Assembly (NCBI GenBank): GCA_000999315.1
Contig: LCFW01000007.1
Coordinates: 1-64,000, forward strand
DNA from: Candidatus Peregrinibacteria bacterium GW2011_GWF2_43_17
GTDB taxonomy: Bacteria > Patescibacteriota > Gracilibacteria > UBA1369 > UBA12470
Reading direction: 5' to 3'
Length of the DNA stretch: 64,000 nucleotides
Part shown: positions 43,246-51,081 of the stretch, piece after piece
Layout of the letters: every line of letters starts with the position of its first letter
How positions within the stretch are numbered: position 1 is the first letter of the stretch
Notes under the pieces: generated by a model
What the model was told of the DNA's origin: nothing
Database searches by the model: none
The model's input: the letters and a program-made list of their open reading frames with translations, nothing else
Made by a program: the position numbers and the translations under genes

Positions 43246-44952
43246 ATGTCCAACCCAATATTCTCACTTCTCGCGGAATCCTTCAAGTATGCCAAAGGCC
43301 ACAGAAAAATGATGATTTTCTACCTCGCACTTTCGGCAATCGCAAATATAGTAATTCTTTTCGAGCCTTACGTCTTCGGGCAAATGCTCGTCACGCTTCA
43401 GAACGGCGGCGATCCGCAAGTGCTCATGAAAAAGGCAACCTCCTACATCGCAATCCTGGTCGCTCTGCCGATTATATTCTGGATTTTTCACGGCACCTCC
43501 AGGTATTTCGAAAGAAAAGTCGCATTCTTCGTAATGGGATTTTACCAACAATCGGCCCTGCAAGCGCTTTTTTCGCTCCCGATGGAATGGCACAGAAAGC
43601 ATCACTCCGGCAAAAATATAGACAAAATCAGAAGAGCCGGGATGGCGCTTTTGAATTTCGCCAGCGACATTTTCGTTCTCGTTGAAATTTTCGTAACACT
43701 TTTCGGAGCATTTATTTTGCTCTTTTTTGTAAAATTTTACGCCGGACTCATCGCGTTCCTGGTCACATTTCTCGCGTTCACGGTTGTCATACTTTTCGAT
43801 CGAATACTTTTCAAACAATATAAAAATCTGAACTCGGCATACGGGAAAACCGCGTCGGCCGTACACGACTACGTCTCAAACGTATTTACGGTTTTAACCA
43901 TGAGATTCGAGCGCAGTGCCATAAAAGAATATCTGCGAAGATATTTCGCACCGTTCCCGCTTTACAGAAAAAACGTAATCCTCAACGAATTCAAATGGGC
44001 AAGCGTAACCGTCACGGTAATGGTTATGACAATTTTCGTAATCGCTTACGAAATCAGAAGTGAGCTTTTAACGGACGGTGTCGTATCGCTCGGAATTCTT
44101 TATACCCTTTTCGCATACATGGATCGCGTCGGAAGCAGATTTTACGAATTCGCGTGGAAATACAGCCAAACGGTTGAGCAAAACGCCTCTCTCAAATCCG
44201 CAGAAAACATTTTCAACGATTACGGAAAATTCGGGTTTAAGTCTTCGGCAAAGCCTCCCAAAAACTGGAAGAAAATAGAAATCCGCAACCTGCATTTCAC
44301 ATACCTCGACGAGAAAAGAACCAAGCACCAAATCGAAAACATTTCTCTCGACATCCCGAGAGGCGCCCGCATCGCCTTCGTCGGCGAAAGCGGTTGTGGG
44401 AAAAGCACGGTTCTCGGACTCCTCCGCGGAATTTACAAAGCCAGCAAAGCATCCGTATTTGCCGACGGTAAAAAACTGCACCACGGCCTCGCGCATCTCG
44501 CGCCGATCACAACTTTAATGCCGCAGGAACCCGAAGTTTTCAACAATACGATCAGATATAACGTCACTATGGGCGTTCAAATACCCGCGGATCGCATAAA
44601 AAAAGCCCTCGATTCGGCAAGATTTTCCTCGGTCTTAAAAAAGCTTCCCGACTCTCTCGACACCGACATCGCCGAAAAAGGCATCAACCTCAGCGGCGGG
44701 GAAAAACAAAGATTAGCGCTCGCGAGAGGACTGATCGCCGCAGAATCAAGCGACATCCTGCTCATGGATGAACCGACAAGTAGCGTGGATATGAAAAACG
44801 AACGCGCAATTTTCGAAAACATCTTCAAGGAAACCCCCGACAAAACCATCATCGCGTCGGTACACCGATTGAGCCTTCTGCCGTTATTCGATACTGTTTG
44901 CCATTTCGAGGAAGGAAAGCTGATAAAATGCGACACCAAGGCCGCAAACTAA
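43246..44952 (+). CDS. ABC exporter (fused permease and ATPase)
   Basis: 568 residues. The N-terminal half has six membrane helices (MMIFYLALSAIANIVILFEP ... IAFLVTFLAFTVVILFDRIL). The ATPase has Walker A GESGCGKST, Q-loop PQEPEVFNN, signature LSGGEKQRLALARGL, Walker B ILLMDEPTSSVD and the H-loop in ASVHRLSLL. It works as a dimer exporting lipids, peptides or drugs; the cargo is not clear. I start it at ATG 43246 because the 13 codons before it are made from the heptanucleotide repeats. It is convergent with the ArfB-like gene. Confidence 0.93.
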   Translation: MSNPIFSLLAESFKYAKGHRKMMIFYLALSAIANIVILFEPYVFGQMLVTLQNGGDPQVLMKKATSYIAILVALPIIFWIFHGTSRYFERKVAFFVMGFYQQSALQALFSLPMEWHRKHHSGKNIDKIRRAGMALLNFASDIFVLVEIFVTLFGAFILLFFVKFYAGLIAFLVTFLAFTVVILFDRILFKQYKNLNSAYGKTASAVHDYVSNVFTVLTMRFERSAIKEYLRRYFAPFPLYRKNVILNEFKWASVTVTVMVMTIFVIAYEIRSELLTDGVVSLGILYTLFAYMDRVGSRFYEFAWKYSQTVEQNASLKSAENIFNDYGKFGFKSSAKPPKNWKKIEIRNLHFTYLDEKRTKHQIENISLDIPRGARIAFVGESGCGKSTVLGLLRGIYKASKASVFADGKKLHHGLAHLAPITTLMPQEPEVFNNTIRYNVTMGVQIPADRIKKALDSARFSSVLKKLPDSLDTDIAEKGINLSGGEKQRLALARGLIAAESSDILLMDEPTSSVDMKNERAIFENIFKETPDKTIIASVHRLSLLPLFDTVCHFEEGKLIKCDTKAAN

Positions 44953-45023
44953 GACCCTACAACGAGTATTGTGCGTCATACCGTCCTAGGTATTTGAATA
45001 TACATTTTCAACAATCATCGCTA

Positions 45024-45051
45024 TCTACTATCTACTATCTACTATCTCCCC
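45024..45051 (+). repeat. Heptanucleotide array at the ArfB-like gene end
   Basis: Three exact TCTACTA units and TCTCCCC. On the minus strand the array encodes the last residues and stop of the ArfB-like gene. This is the only array not placed just before a start codon. Confidence 0.8.
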
Positions 45052-45384
45052 TCTCCCCCTCTTCACCTCCGCCCGCCTTCTCTTCGCCTCAAGCATTTTT
45101 TCCTTCGCCCGCTTTGATCTTTTTTGTTTTTGACGACGAATTTTATAAACCTCTTTTGCTTTTTTCGACTCTCGCCAAGCAACAACTTGCTCGATTTTTG
45201 CAACCAAAAGCTTGTAAGCCGCCGCCCTGTTTTTCTCACGCTCTCGATACAACTGGCACTTCACTGTAATCCCTGTTGGCAAATGTTTTATCCAAACACA
45301 GCTGGATGTTTTGTTTATTTTTTGCCCGCCGGCGCCACCGCCTCGTATGAACTTTTCTTCGATATCAAAAGAAGATATTTGCAT
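45028..45384 (-). CDS. ArfB-like peptide chain release factor
   Basis: 118 residues. The GGQ motif that cuts peptidyl-tRNA is in FIRGGGAGGQKINKTSSCVW, followed by IKHLPTGITVKCQLYREREK, as in the catalytic domain of release factors. There is no codon-recognition domain. The long basic tail (AKEVYKIRRQKQKRSKRAKE) matches ArfB, which puts its tail in the empty mRNA channel of stalled ribosomes. It would back up the SmpB-tmRNA system found here. The stop lies inside a heptanucleotide array, so the last few residues may be recent. Its ATG overlaps the stop of the upstream gene at 45384. Confidence 0.85.
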   Translation of the reverse strand: MQISSFDIEEKFIRGGGAGGQKINKTSSCVWIKHLPTGITVKCQLYREREKNRAAAYKLLVAKIEQVVAWRESKKAKEVYKIRRQKQKRSKRAKEKMLEAKRRRAEVKRGRGEIVDSR

Positions 45385-45971
45385 TATTTTTTATATAAAA
45401 GCACCAGCCCCGCGAAAAGCGCCACCGCCATTTTCATTTCTTCCTCGGAAACGGACTCTTCAAGTTTGAGATCGCTATACGTCCCGTTCCAAAAACCCCT
45501 CTTTGAAAAAACATACCCGACAACCTTTCCCACGCCGTTTTTAATCACATATTCGTGAGTCGGATTATACAAGTTCGTCATCTCATCCAAAACTCTCTTG
45601 GCAACCGAGCTGTTAATGATTTCAAGCGTCAAAAAAACGCCACCATCCGGCTTCAGAATCTCCCACTTCTCCGCCCCGAACGCCATCACCGTTTTAAAAA
45701 TAGCCCACGCCATAGTCCCAAGCAGTTTGTCTCCTTTTTCGGCATCAAAAATCTCCCATGTCGCGTACCCAAACCTCCCTCTTTTATGTTTGAGCTTGAG
45801 CAGTTTAACCGTCTTCGTCTTATCCGTAAACACATTCATTTCGCCGAATATTTTCGACTTAAAAAACAACATCGGATTTTTCGTTTGCGGATCGGTACCG
45901 ACACACGAAAGCGGCGACGCAAATAAGCTCAATACCCCCCTCTCGCAACGAATATTTTTTATTTTTTGCAT
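45384..45971 (-). CDS. Protein of unknown function with LURP/scramblase-like look
   Basis: 195 residues from the ATG at 45969-45971. Antiparallel beta pattern: MLFFKSKIFGEMNVFTDKTK, LKLKHKRGRFGYATWEIFDA, VFLTLEIINSSVAKRVLDEM, ending in a hydrophobic helix (MKMAVALFAGLVLLYKK). This order (curved sheet plus a final buried helix) recalls tubby/LURP-one/scramblase-type folds, but no signature is certain. A -10-like TATAAT lies only seven bases before the ATG, which suggests a leaderless message. Its last base overlaps the ArfB-like start. Confidence 0.65.
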   Translation of the reverse strand: MQKIKNIRCERGVLSLFASPLSCVGTDPQTKNPMLFFKSKIFGEMNVFTDKTKTVKLLKLKHKRGRFGYATWEIFDAEKGDKLLGTMAWAIFKTVMAFGAEKWEILKPDGGVFLTLEIINSSVAKRVLDEMTNLYNPTHEYVIKNGVGKVVGYVFSKRGFWNGTYSDLKLEESVSEEEMKMAVALFAGLVLLYKK

Positions 45972-45977
45972 ATTCGT

Positions 45978-45983
45978 ATTATA
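45978..45983 (-). promoter_or_regulatory. -10 element giving a possible leaderless transcript
   Basis: TATAAT on the minus strand, six bases before the ATG at 45971, within the last codons of the radical SAM gene. The expected start of transcription falls on or next to the start codon. Confidence 0.4.
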
Positions 45984-46755
45984 CCCACGGATTCTCTTTT
46001 GCAAAATCCGGAATTAAAATCTTTCTACTCTCCGCGGATTGCGCCCACCCGTTTTTAAATCCTTTTTTAATCAAAAATTTGAAAGTATTATCAAACTCAT
46101 CCTCGGTAAGCACGCGATTTATTTCGGGAAAATTTGCGGCGTTGTGTAACGGCGAATACTGATTCATCAAGCTGACATGCAGATCGGTGCTAATTTCAGC
46201 AAGCTTGTTAAGCGCTTCAAAACTGTTTTCGAGATTTCCGGGCAAAACCAAGTGTCGAACGACAATCCGATCCGAAACGCCCACCTGTCTTACCATCTCT
46301 TTTATCGCCGCCGTGGCAACGCCCGAGTAATTCCGCGCTCCTGAATATTTCAGCCCAACTGCATCAATCCCGTATTTAAAATCCGGCAAATAAATATCAA
46401 CAAATCCTTCCATCTCGCGAAGTATTTCAACTTTTTCATACGCATTTGAATTCCATAAAACAGGGGTTTTCAACCCTCCATCACGTGCGATTTTTATCGC
46501 CTCTTTTATCTGTTTAAACCAAATTGTCGGAGTCACAAGATCTATATTCGCAGACCCATCCGCTTGCAACTTCAACATAATCTCGGCCAGTTCTTCGGCG
46601 CTATACTCGCGACCTATGCCACCTTGTGAAATTTGAAAATTTTGACAAAAAACGCACCTCAAATTACACCCCGTAAAAAATATTCCTCCCGCAGGACAAA
46701 ACGGCGGCTCTTCACCAAAATGTTTCCCAACCCAAGCAATTTTAATTTTATTCAT
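45979..46755 (-). CDS. Radical SAM protein (PflA/AmmeMemoRadiSam-like)
   Basis: 258 residues from MNKIKIAWVGKHFGEEPPFC. The iron-sulfur motif is in GGIFFTGCNLRCVFCQNFQI (CxxxCxxC). DLVTPTIWFKQIKEAIKIAR and VDIYLPDFKYG, and later VRHLVLPGNLENS, match the pyruvate-formate-lyase-activating-enzyme-like group often annotated AmmeMemoRadiSam-type. The substrate is not known. The frame is open upstream to 46809, but those codons (MSCHGARNG...) are read from a repeat core, so I take 46755 (46761 is also possible). Confidence 0.85.
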   Translation of the reverse strand: MNKIKIAWVGKHFGEEPPFCPAGGIFFTGCNLRCVFCQNFQISQGGIGREYSAEELAEIMLKLQADGSANIDLVTPTIWFKQIKEAIKIARDGGLKTPVLWNSNAYEKVEILREMEGFVDIYLPDFKYGIDAVGLKYSGARNYSGVATAAIKEMVRQVGVSDRIVVRHLVLPGNLENSFEALNKLAEISTDLHVSLMNQYSPLHNAANFPEINRVLTEDEFDNTFKFLIKKGFKNGWAQSAESRKILIPDFAKENPWV

Positions 46756-46813
46756 AAACATTTCGGACAATTCCGCAACGCTACCGTTCCGTGCTCCATG
46801 GCAAGACATTTTT

Positions 46814-46863
46814 TATTGTCTTGAGCGACTCCGCAACAAGCGAGGACCTAATGAAAGATAATA
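46814..46863. repeat. Hairpin element, copy 2 (short form)
   Basis: TATTGTCTT (46814-46822) pairs with AAGATAATA (46855-46863) with one G-T pair. The core GAGCGACTCCGCAACAAGCG and AGGACCTAATGA is shared with the other copies but lacks the inner stem. Just before it, 46739-46785 repeats the other half of the core (ATTCCGCAACGCTACCGTTC), so the elements seem nested. Confidence 0.65.
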
Positions 46864-46876
46864 CAACCAACTGCAA

Positions 46877-46975
46877 GACAAATATTTTTGTTGCGAACGA
46901 CTCTGCAACGCTACTGTTCCATGCTTCAAGCTGGAACAGTAAGTGAAGCCCTAGTGAGCAACAAAAATATTTGTC
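46877..46975. repeat. Hairpin element, copy 3, next to tmRNA
   Basis: A perfect 18-bp stem (46877-46894 with 46958-46975) with core GAACGACTCTGCAACGCTAC, inner stem CTGTTCC/GGAACAG, and AAGTGAAGCCCTAGTGAG. It begins one base after the encoded CCA end of tmRNA. The outer stem differs fully from copy 1 yet is perfectly paired. Confidence 0.8.
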
Positions 46976-46976
46976 C

Positions 46977-47381
46977 TGGTGGAGATGCCGGGACTCGAAC
47001 CCGGGTCTAAAGGTTTAGTAAATTCCGTTTAAATCCATATCAAGCTCTAATGTGTGGCAAGAAAGGATAAAGAACTTGCGAAAAGCCCTTTCAAGCCGGT
47101 TTAAAAGTTTAAATCGTATGAACCAAACTCCAAGCCCAACGATCGATCCTCAAAAATAACGTTTTGCCGCGACTATGAGGCCTTGCCTCGGAAAACGGGT
47201 TTTCAGAAATTAATCCGAGAACACTTACGCCGCTACGGCAACTCGGTTGCCATAGACGAACGCTGCTAAACTTTCGTTTGCATTTAGATTTTGTATCGAA
47301 CTTTGGATACGACGGGACCGATACTACCGCCGAGATTAAAGAACTTATCTAAAATCCTCTATCGAAGCCAAATACATCCCC
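46977..47381 (-). ncRNA. ssrA: Transfer-messenger RNA (tmRNA)
   Basis: 5' end GGGGATGTATTTGGCTTCGA at 47381 and 3' end with T-arm CCGGGTTCGAGTCCCGG, CATCTCC, A, CCA (46977). GGGGATG pairs with CATCTCC. The tag frame runs from GCA (47279-47281) to TAA (47225-47227) and encodes ANESLAAFVYGNRVAVAA, an 18-residue tag ending in AA as protease tags do. Stem-loops before and after fit the pseudoknots. With SmpB it frees stalled ribosomes and marks the product for decay. One-piece, not permuted. Confidence 0.97.
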
Positions 47382-47402
47382 ACATTTCAAAGAGCAAACA
47401 CC

Positions 47403-47408
47403 ATTATA
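47403..47408 (-). promoter_or_regulatory. ssrA promoter -10
   Basis: Minus strand TGATATAATGG (TATAAT 47403-47408), a TGn-extended -10, 21 bases before the mature 5' end, leaving about 15 bases for 5' processing. Confidence 0.6.
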
Positions 47409-47426
47409 TCATAAATTTATCCCTCG

Positions 47427-47795
47427 TTACTTCTCTCCTTCTCCCAAAACCAACCTCATCAAAAAATCCGCTAATGCCTTCTGCCTCACCTGGAAGCTTG
47501 AAGATGTAGGATCGGTAGCATGCTCTATATCGGAAACGAGCAACTCAAGAACCTGTCTCAACCTGGCATCCTCCGTACGTCCGATTTCGGATCGTACGAG
47601 CTCCAAAAACGCACACCCCCCTCTCTGAACCAAAACTTGATACGCCCCCGTCATCTTAATGGCGGAAACGTCGTCGCTCGGCATAGCTAAAACCACCTCT
47701 TTCAACGTCTGCAGTTTCGCGCCAAATCTCCGCAAAACAACCGCCTCTTTTCCTCCACCATTGCCCGGCACTTCGCCCATAAAAACTTTTATCAA
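47427..47795 (-). CDS. Small protein co-transcribed with mfd, unknown function
   Basis: 122 residues, helical (LRRFGAKLQTLKEVVLAMPS, FLELVRSEIGRTEDARLRQV, LELLVSDIEHA). It starts three bases after the mfd stop, so it is translated from the same message. No domain is recognised; a link with transcription-coupled repair is possible only by position. Confidence 0.6.
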   Translation of the reverse strand: MIKVFMGEVPGNGGGKEAVVLRRFGAKLQTLKEVVLAMPSDDVSAIKMTGAYQVLVQRGGCAFLELVRSEIGRTEDARLRQVLELLVSDIEHATDPTSSSFQVRQKALADFLMRLVLGEGEK

Positions 47796-47798
47796 ATT

Positions 47799-50700
47799 TT
47801 ACTCCCTAATCCACTTCCCCCTCTCGACCTTCCCCGCCAACTTTTTGAAACATTCCGCAAGCTCGTCCGTCCAATGAACACCAAGATTCGCGATTTTACA
47901 TTTCAATTTCGTCCCCGAAATTATCCACTTCGGATTATATTCGAGCAAATTCATAATATTTTCCGGCTTTACCTTGTCCGACATCGTAAGCACGATCTGT
48001 CTTTCGACATCGCTATGCACACTCTCCGCTCTTACGTTCGTCAGGTTTGCCTTTTTCGCCAACAATTTCAACTCAAGAATTTTGAACAAATTCAAAACCT
48101 CCGACGGCATCCTGCCGTAATCGTTCGTCACCTCGACCTTAAGTTCGCCCAAATATGTCATATTGTCCGCGCCTGCAAGTTTCTGGTAAACATTAATTTT
48201 ATCCCTGAAATTCACAACGTAGTCATCCGGGATTAACGCGGGTAGGGGCAACTCGATCGAAACCTCAATCGGTCTCTCTTCGGCCTCGGTTACAACCCCG
48301 TCTTTAAGCGCCTCGACAGCTTGATTCAACATCCTGATAAAATGACTGACGCCAACCACGTTGATAGACCCGTGCTGACTCACACCGAGAATATCTCCGG
48401 CGCCCCTTATCTCCAGATCTTTCATCGCTATTTGGAAACCGCTACCAAGCTCGGAAGCCTCTACGATCGCGCGTAGCCTCTTCTTCGCATCAAGCGGCAA
48501 CTTCTGCTGGGTATACAAAAAGAATGCATAAGCCTGCCTTCTGCTTCGCCCCACTCGGCCTCGCAATTGATACAACTGCGCCAGCCCGAACCTTTCCGCA
48601 TTATTAACTATCAAGGTATTCGCATTCGGAAGATCTATCCCGTTTTCAATAATTGTCGAGCTCACAAGCACGTCAAACTCCCCGTCTTTAAACGCCATAA
48701 TCCTGCTTTCCAATTCGGAACTTCCGAGCTTCCCGTGAGTCACGACAAATTTCGCTTCCGGCACAAGCGATCTCAGTTTATCAGCCATGTCTTCTATTGT
48801 CTGAACCCTGTTGTGTAAAAAATAAACCTGCCCGCCTCTCGCCTTCTCCTCCAAAATCGCCATCCTTATCAAGTTGTATCCAAATCTTCTAACTTCCGTA
48901 ATTATCGGCAATCTGCCCGGAGGCGGCGTTGTAATCGTCGTAATATCTCTAAGCCCGTTCAAGCTTATGTTCAACGTTCTTGGTATCGGTGTCGCGGTCA
49001 GCGTCAAAATATCAACCTCCGTCCTCAACTCTTTCAGCTTCTCCTTTTGCTTAACTCCGAACCTCTGCTCCTCGTCTATAATCACAAGCCCGAGATCTTT
49101 AAAATGCACGTCCGGCTGTAAAATCCTATGCGTCCCGATAATAATATCAACCGCGCCATTCGCAATGTCGCGAAGAATCTTTTTTTGCTCGCCTTGCGAC
49201 CTGAACCTGCTCAACATTTCTATCCTCACGTTGAACTCGTCCATTCTTTTTTTGAAACTCTTGTAATGCTGATCCGCCAAAATCGTAATCGGCGAAACCA
49301 GCGCAACCTGCTTCCCGCCTTTCACCGCCTTAAACGCCGCCCTCATCGCAACCTCCGTCTTGCCGAACCCGACATCTCCGCAAACAAGCCTGTCCATCGG
49401 CTTTTCTCTTTCCATGTCGAGCTTAACGTCATGTATTGCCCTGATTTGCCCGGGCGTTTCTTCATATGGGAATGTTTTTTCGAATTGCTCTTGCGTAGGA
49501 TCGTCATCCCGGAATGTGTGCCCTTTCGCCTGATTTCTTTTCGCATAAAGCTCCAAAAGTTCTTTCGCGATTTTCTCCGTCTCTTTTTTCACCTTGCTTG
49601 TGAGAGTCGCCCATTCCGCGGAACCAAGCCTGGTAAGACGAGGGGGTTGGTCGCCCGCGCCGATAAATTTACTCACTTTGTCCGCCTGGTCTATCGGGAC
49701 AAAAAGCTTGTCGTTTTCCGCATAACCAATTTTTAAATACTCCCTGGTAACACCGTCTACAGTTTTTTTATCCAGCCCCATGAAAAGACCGATTCCGTGA
49801 TCGGTATGAACAACGTAATCGTTAACTTTCAGCCCGGTTAAGAAGTCCGAAAAAACTCTGTATTTCGCATCTTCCGCTTTTTTACTTTCCTTGAGATCCA
49901 CGACCTCTTTGTCGGTGACGGTGACGACTTTTATTTTCGGGTTCTGAAACGGAACCGGAAATGGATCGTTTTTATCAATCAAAACAATATTCACCCTGTA
50001 CTGCTGGAGGCCGGAGCCGTTTTCAACAATATGATATTTAACCTCTTTGTCCTCGAAAGCACCTTTATATTCGGCAAGATTTTTTGTAAACAAAGCTATT
50101 TTCCAATCCATCGCGATTTTTTCTTTCACGTCGGCAATAAAGTCGAGCACGTTCTGATATCTCAGGACTGATAAGTAATGTAAGTGGTGGTGGTATGCCG
50201 ACTCTTCCATGAACGACGTAAAATTCACCTTGTACGTAGATGGATCCGCCATTTTTTGCGCTTCGTCGTACAGTGCCGCCTCTTCGTCGGGGATTTCAAG
50301 ATCGTCGTCCACAATCAACGACCCCTTTTGGAAATAATCAAAAATTGAGCTTTTATTTTCGGTGTCTCCTGTCGGGAAAATCGCAAGCTCGTCGATTTTC
50401 GCGCCAACTTCTTTTGTATCAAGATCGTATGAAGAAATTTTCTCCACCTTGTTAAACCCAACTTCTATTTGCACGGGCTTTTCAAGATTCACGGGGTGAA
50501 GAAGCAGGATTTCGCCGGATTTATAATACTGCCCTTTTTCTATTCTTTTATCGCTTGAAACCTCGTACCCGATATCTATCAATTTGTTGAAAATCGTGAC
50601 CGCGTCGGCGGAGTCACTTTTTCTTAAAGAAAAAATTTTGCCCGCAATGCTTTCCGGTTTCGGATAAAGGGCGAGCGCATCTTTATACTCCATCACAAAA

Positions 50701-51050
50701 ACCCCGCCGCTTTTCAAACAAGCTTCCGATAAAAAGTAAGATGTTTTTATTTTGTTTTTCCTCTCGGTATCGTCGTCGAGATACTCGTTTTTCTCTATGT
50801 CTAAAAACCTTACGTTGAAGCTTCCCCATGCCGTCATCGCCGCACATATCTGCTCTTTTTCTTGGTGGTTTGAAACTATCCAAAGGGTGTTTTTCACGTC
50901 TTTTTTCGCCAAAATCAATCGTGACACGAAAAAGGCCTTGGAAGAATAATTTCCTCCTCCGGATATCGTTGTAACACCATCGGAGCAAAATTGTGAAACC
51001 GCGTCCTTGTCAAAGGAGTCGGTAAACAAACGTATTAAATCTGTTACCAC
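47799..51050 (-). CDS. mfd: Transcription-repair coupling factor Mfd
   Basis: 1,083 residues. A shortened UvrB-like N-terminal part (about 1-370), the RNA-polymerase-binding domain (LKVNDYVVHTDHGIGLFMGL), then the SF2 motor: CGDVGFGKTEVAMRAAFKA (Walker A), IIDEEQRFGVKQ (Walker B, DEEQ), TLTATPIPRTL, STIIENGIDLPNANTLIV and QLRGRVGRSRRQAYAFFLY. The TRCF C-terminal domain covers about 930-1060. It pushes RNA polymerase off lesions and calls UvrA. It sits 31 bases after dnaN on the same strand. Confidence 0.96.
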   Translation of the reverse strand: MVTDLIRLFTDSFDKDAVSQFCSDGVTTISGGGNYSSKAFFVSRLILAKKDVKNTLWIVSNHQEKEQICAAMTAWGSFNVRFLDIEKNEYLDDDTERKNKIKTSYFLSEACLKSGGVFVMEYKDALALYPKPESIAGKIFSLRKSDSADAVTIFNKLIDIGYEVSSDKRIEKGQYYKSGEILLLHPVNLEKPVQIEVGFNKVEKISSYDLDTKEVGAKIDELAIFPTGDTENKSSIFDYFQKGSLIVDDDLEIPDEEAALYDEAQKMADPSTYKVNFTSFMEESAYHHHLHYLSVLRYQNVLDFIADVKEKIAMDWKIALFTKNLAEYKGAFEDKEVKYHIVENGSGLQQYRVNIVLIDKNDPFPVPFQNPKIKVVTVTDKEVVDLKESKKAEDAKYRVFSDFLTGLKVNDYVVHTDHGIGLFMGLDKKTVDGVTREYLKIGYAENDKLFVPIDQADKVSKFIGAGDQPPRLTRLGSAEWATLTSKVKKETEKIAKELLELYAKRNQAKGHTFRDDDPTQEQFEKTFPYEETPGQIRAIHDVKLDMEREKPMDRLVCGDVGFGKTEVAMRAAFKAVKGGKQVALVSPITILADQHYKSFKKRMDEFNVRIEMLSRFRSQGEQKKILRDIANGAVDIIIGTHRILQPDVHFKDLGLVIIDEEQRFGVKQKEKLKELRTEVDILTLTATPIPRTLNISLNGLRDITTITTPPPGRLPIITEVRRFGYNLIRMAILEEKARGGQVYFLHNRVQTIEDMADKLRSLVPEAKFVVTHGKLGSSELESRIMAFKDGEFDVLVSSTIIENGIDLPNANTLIVNNAERFGLAQLYQLRGRVGRSRRQAYAFFLYTQQKLPLDAKKRLRAIVEASELGSGFQIAMKDLEIRGAGDILGVSQHGSINVVGVSHFIRMLNQAVEALKDGVVTEAEERPIEVSIELPLPALIPDDYVVNFRDKINVYQKLAGADNMTYLGELKVEVTNDYGRMPSEVLNLFKILELKLLAKKANLTNVRAESVHSDVERQIVLTMSDKVKPENIMNLLEYNPKWIISGTKLKCKIANLGVHWTDELAECFKKLAGKVERGKWIRE

Positions 51051-51081
51051 TTTCGAATCTTTATATTAAAAATCGGAGCGA

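Noticed and set aside
15892-45051. CRISPR-like arrays from the repeated TCTACTA units
   Set aside because: Units are 7 bases with no spacers, and no cas genes are present.
46756-46809. Upstream extension of the radical SAM protein
   Set aside because: The added codons are read from the repeat core sequence (GCAACGCTACCGTTCC), not from family-like sequence.
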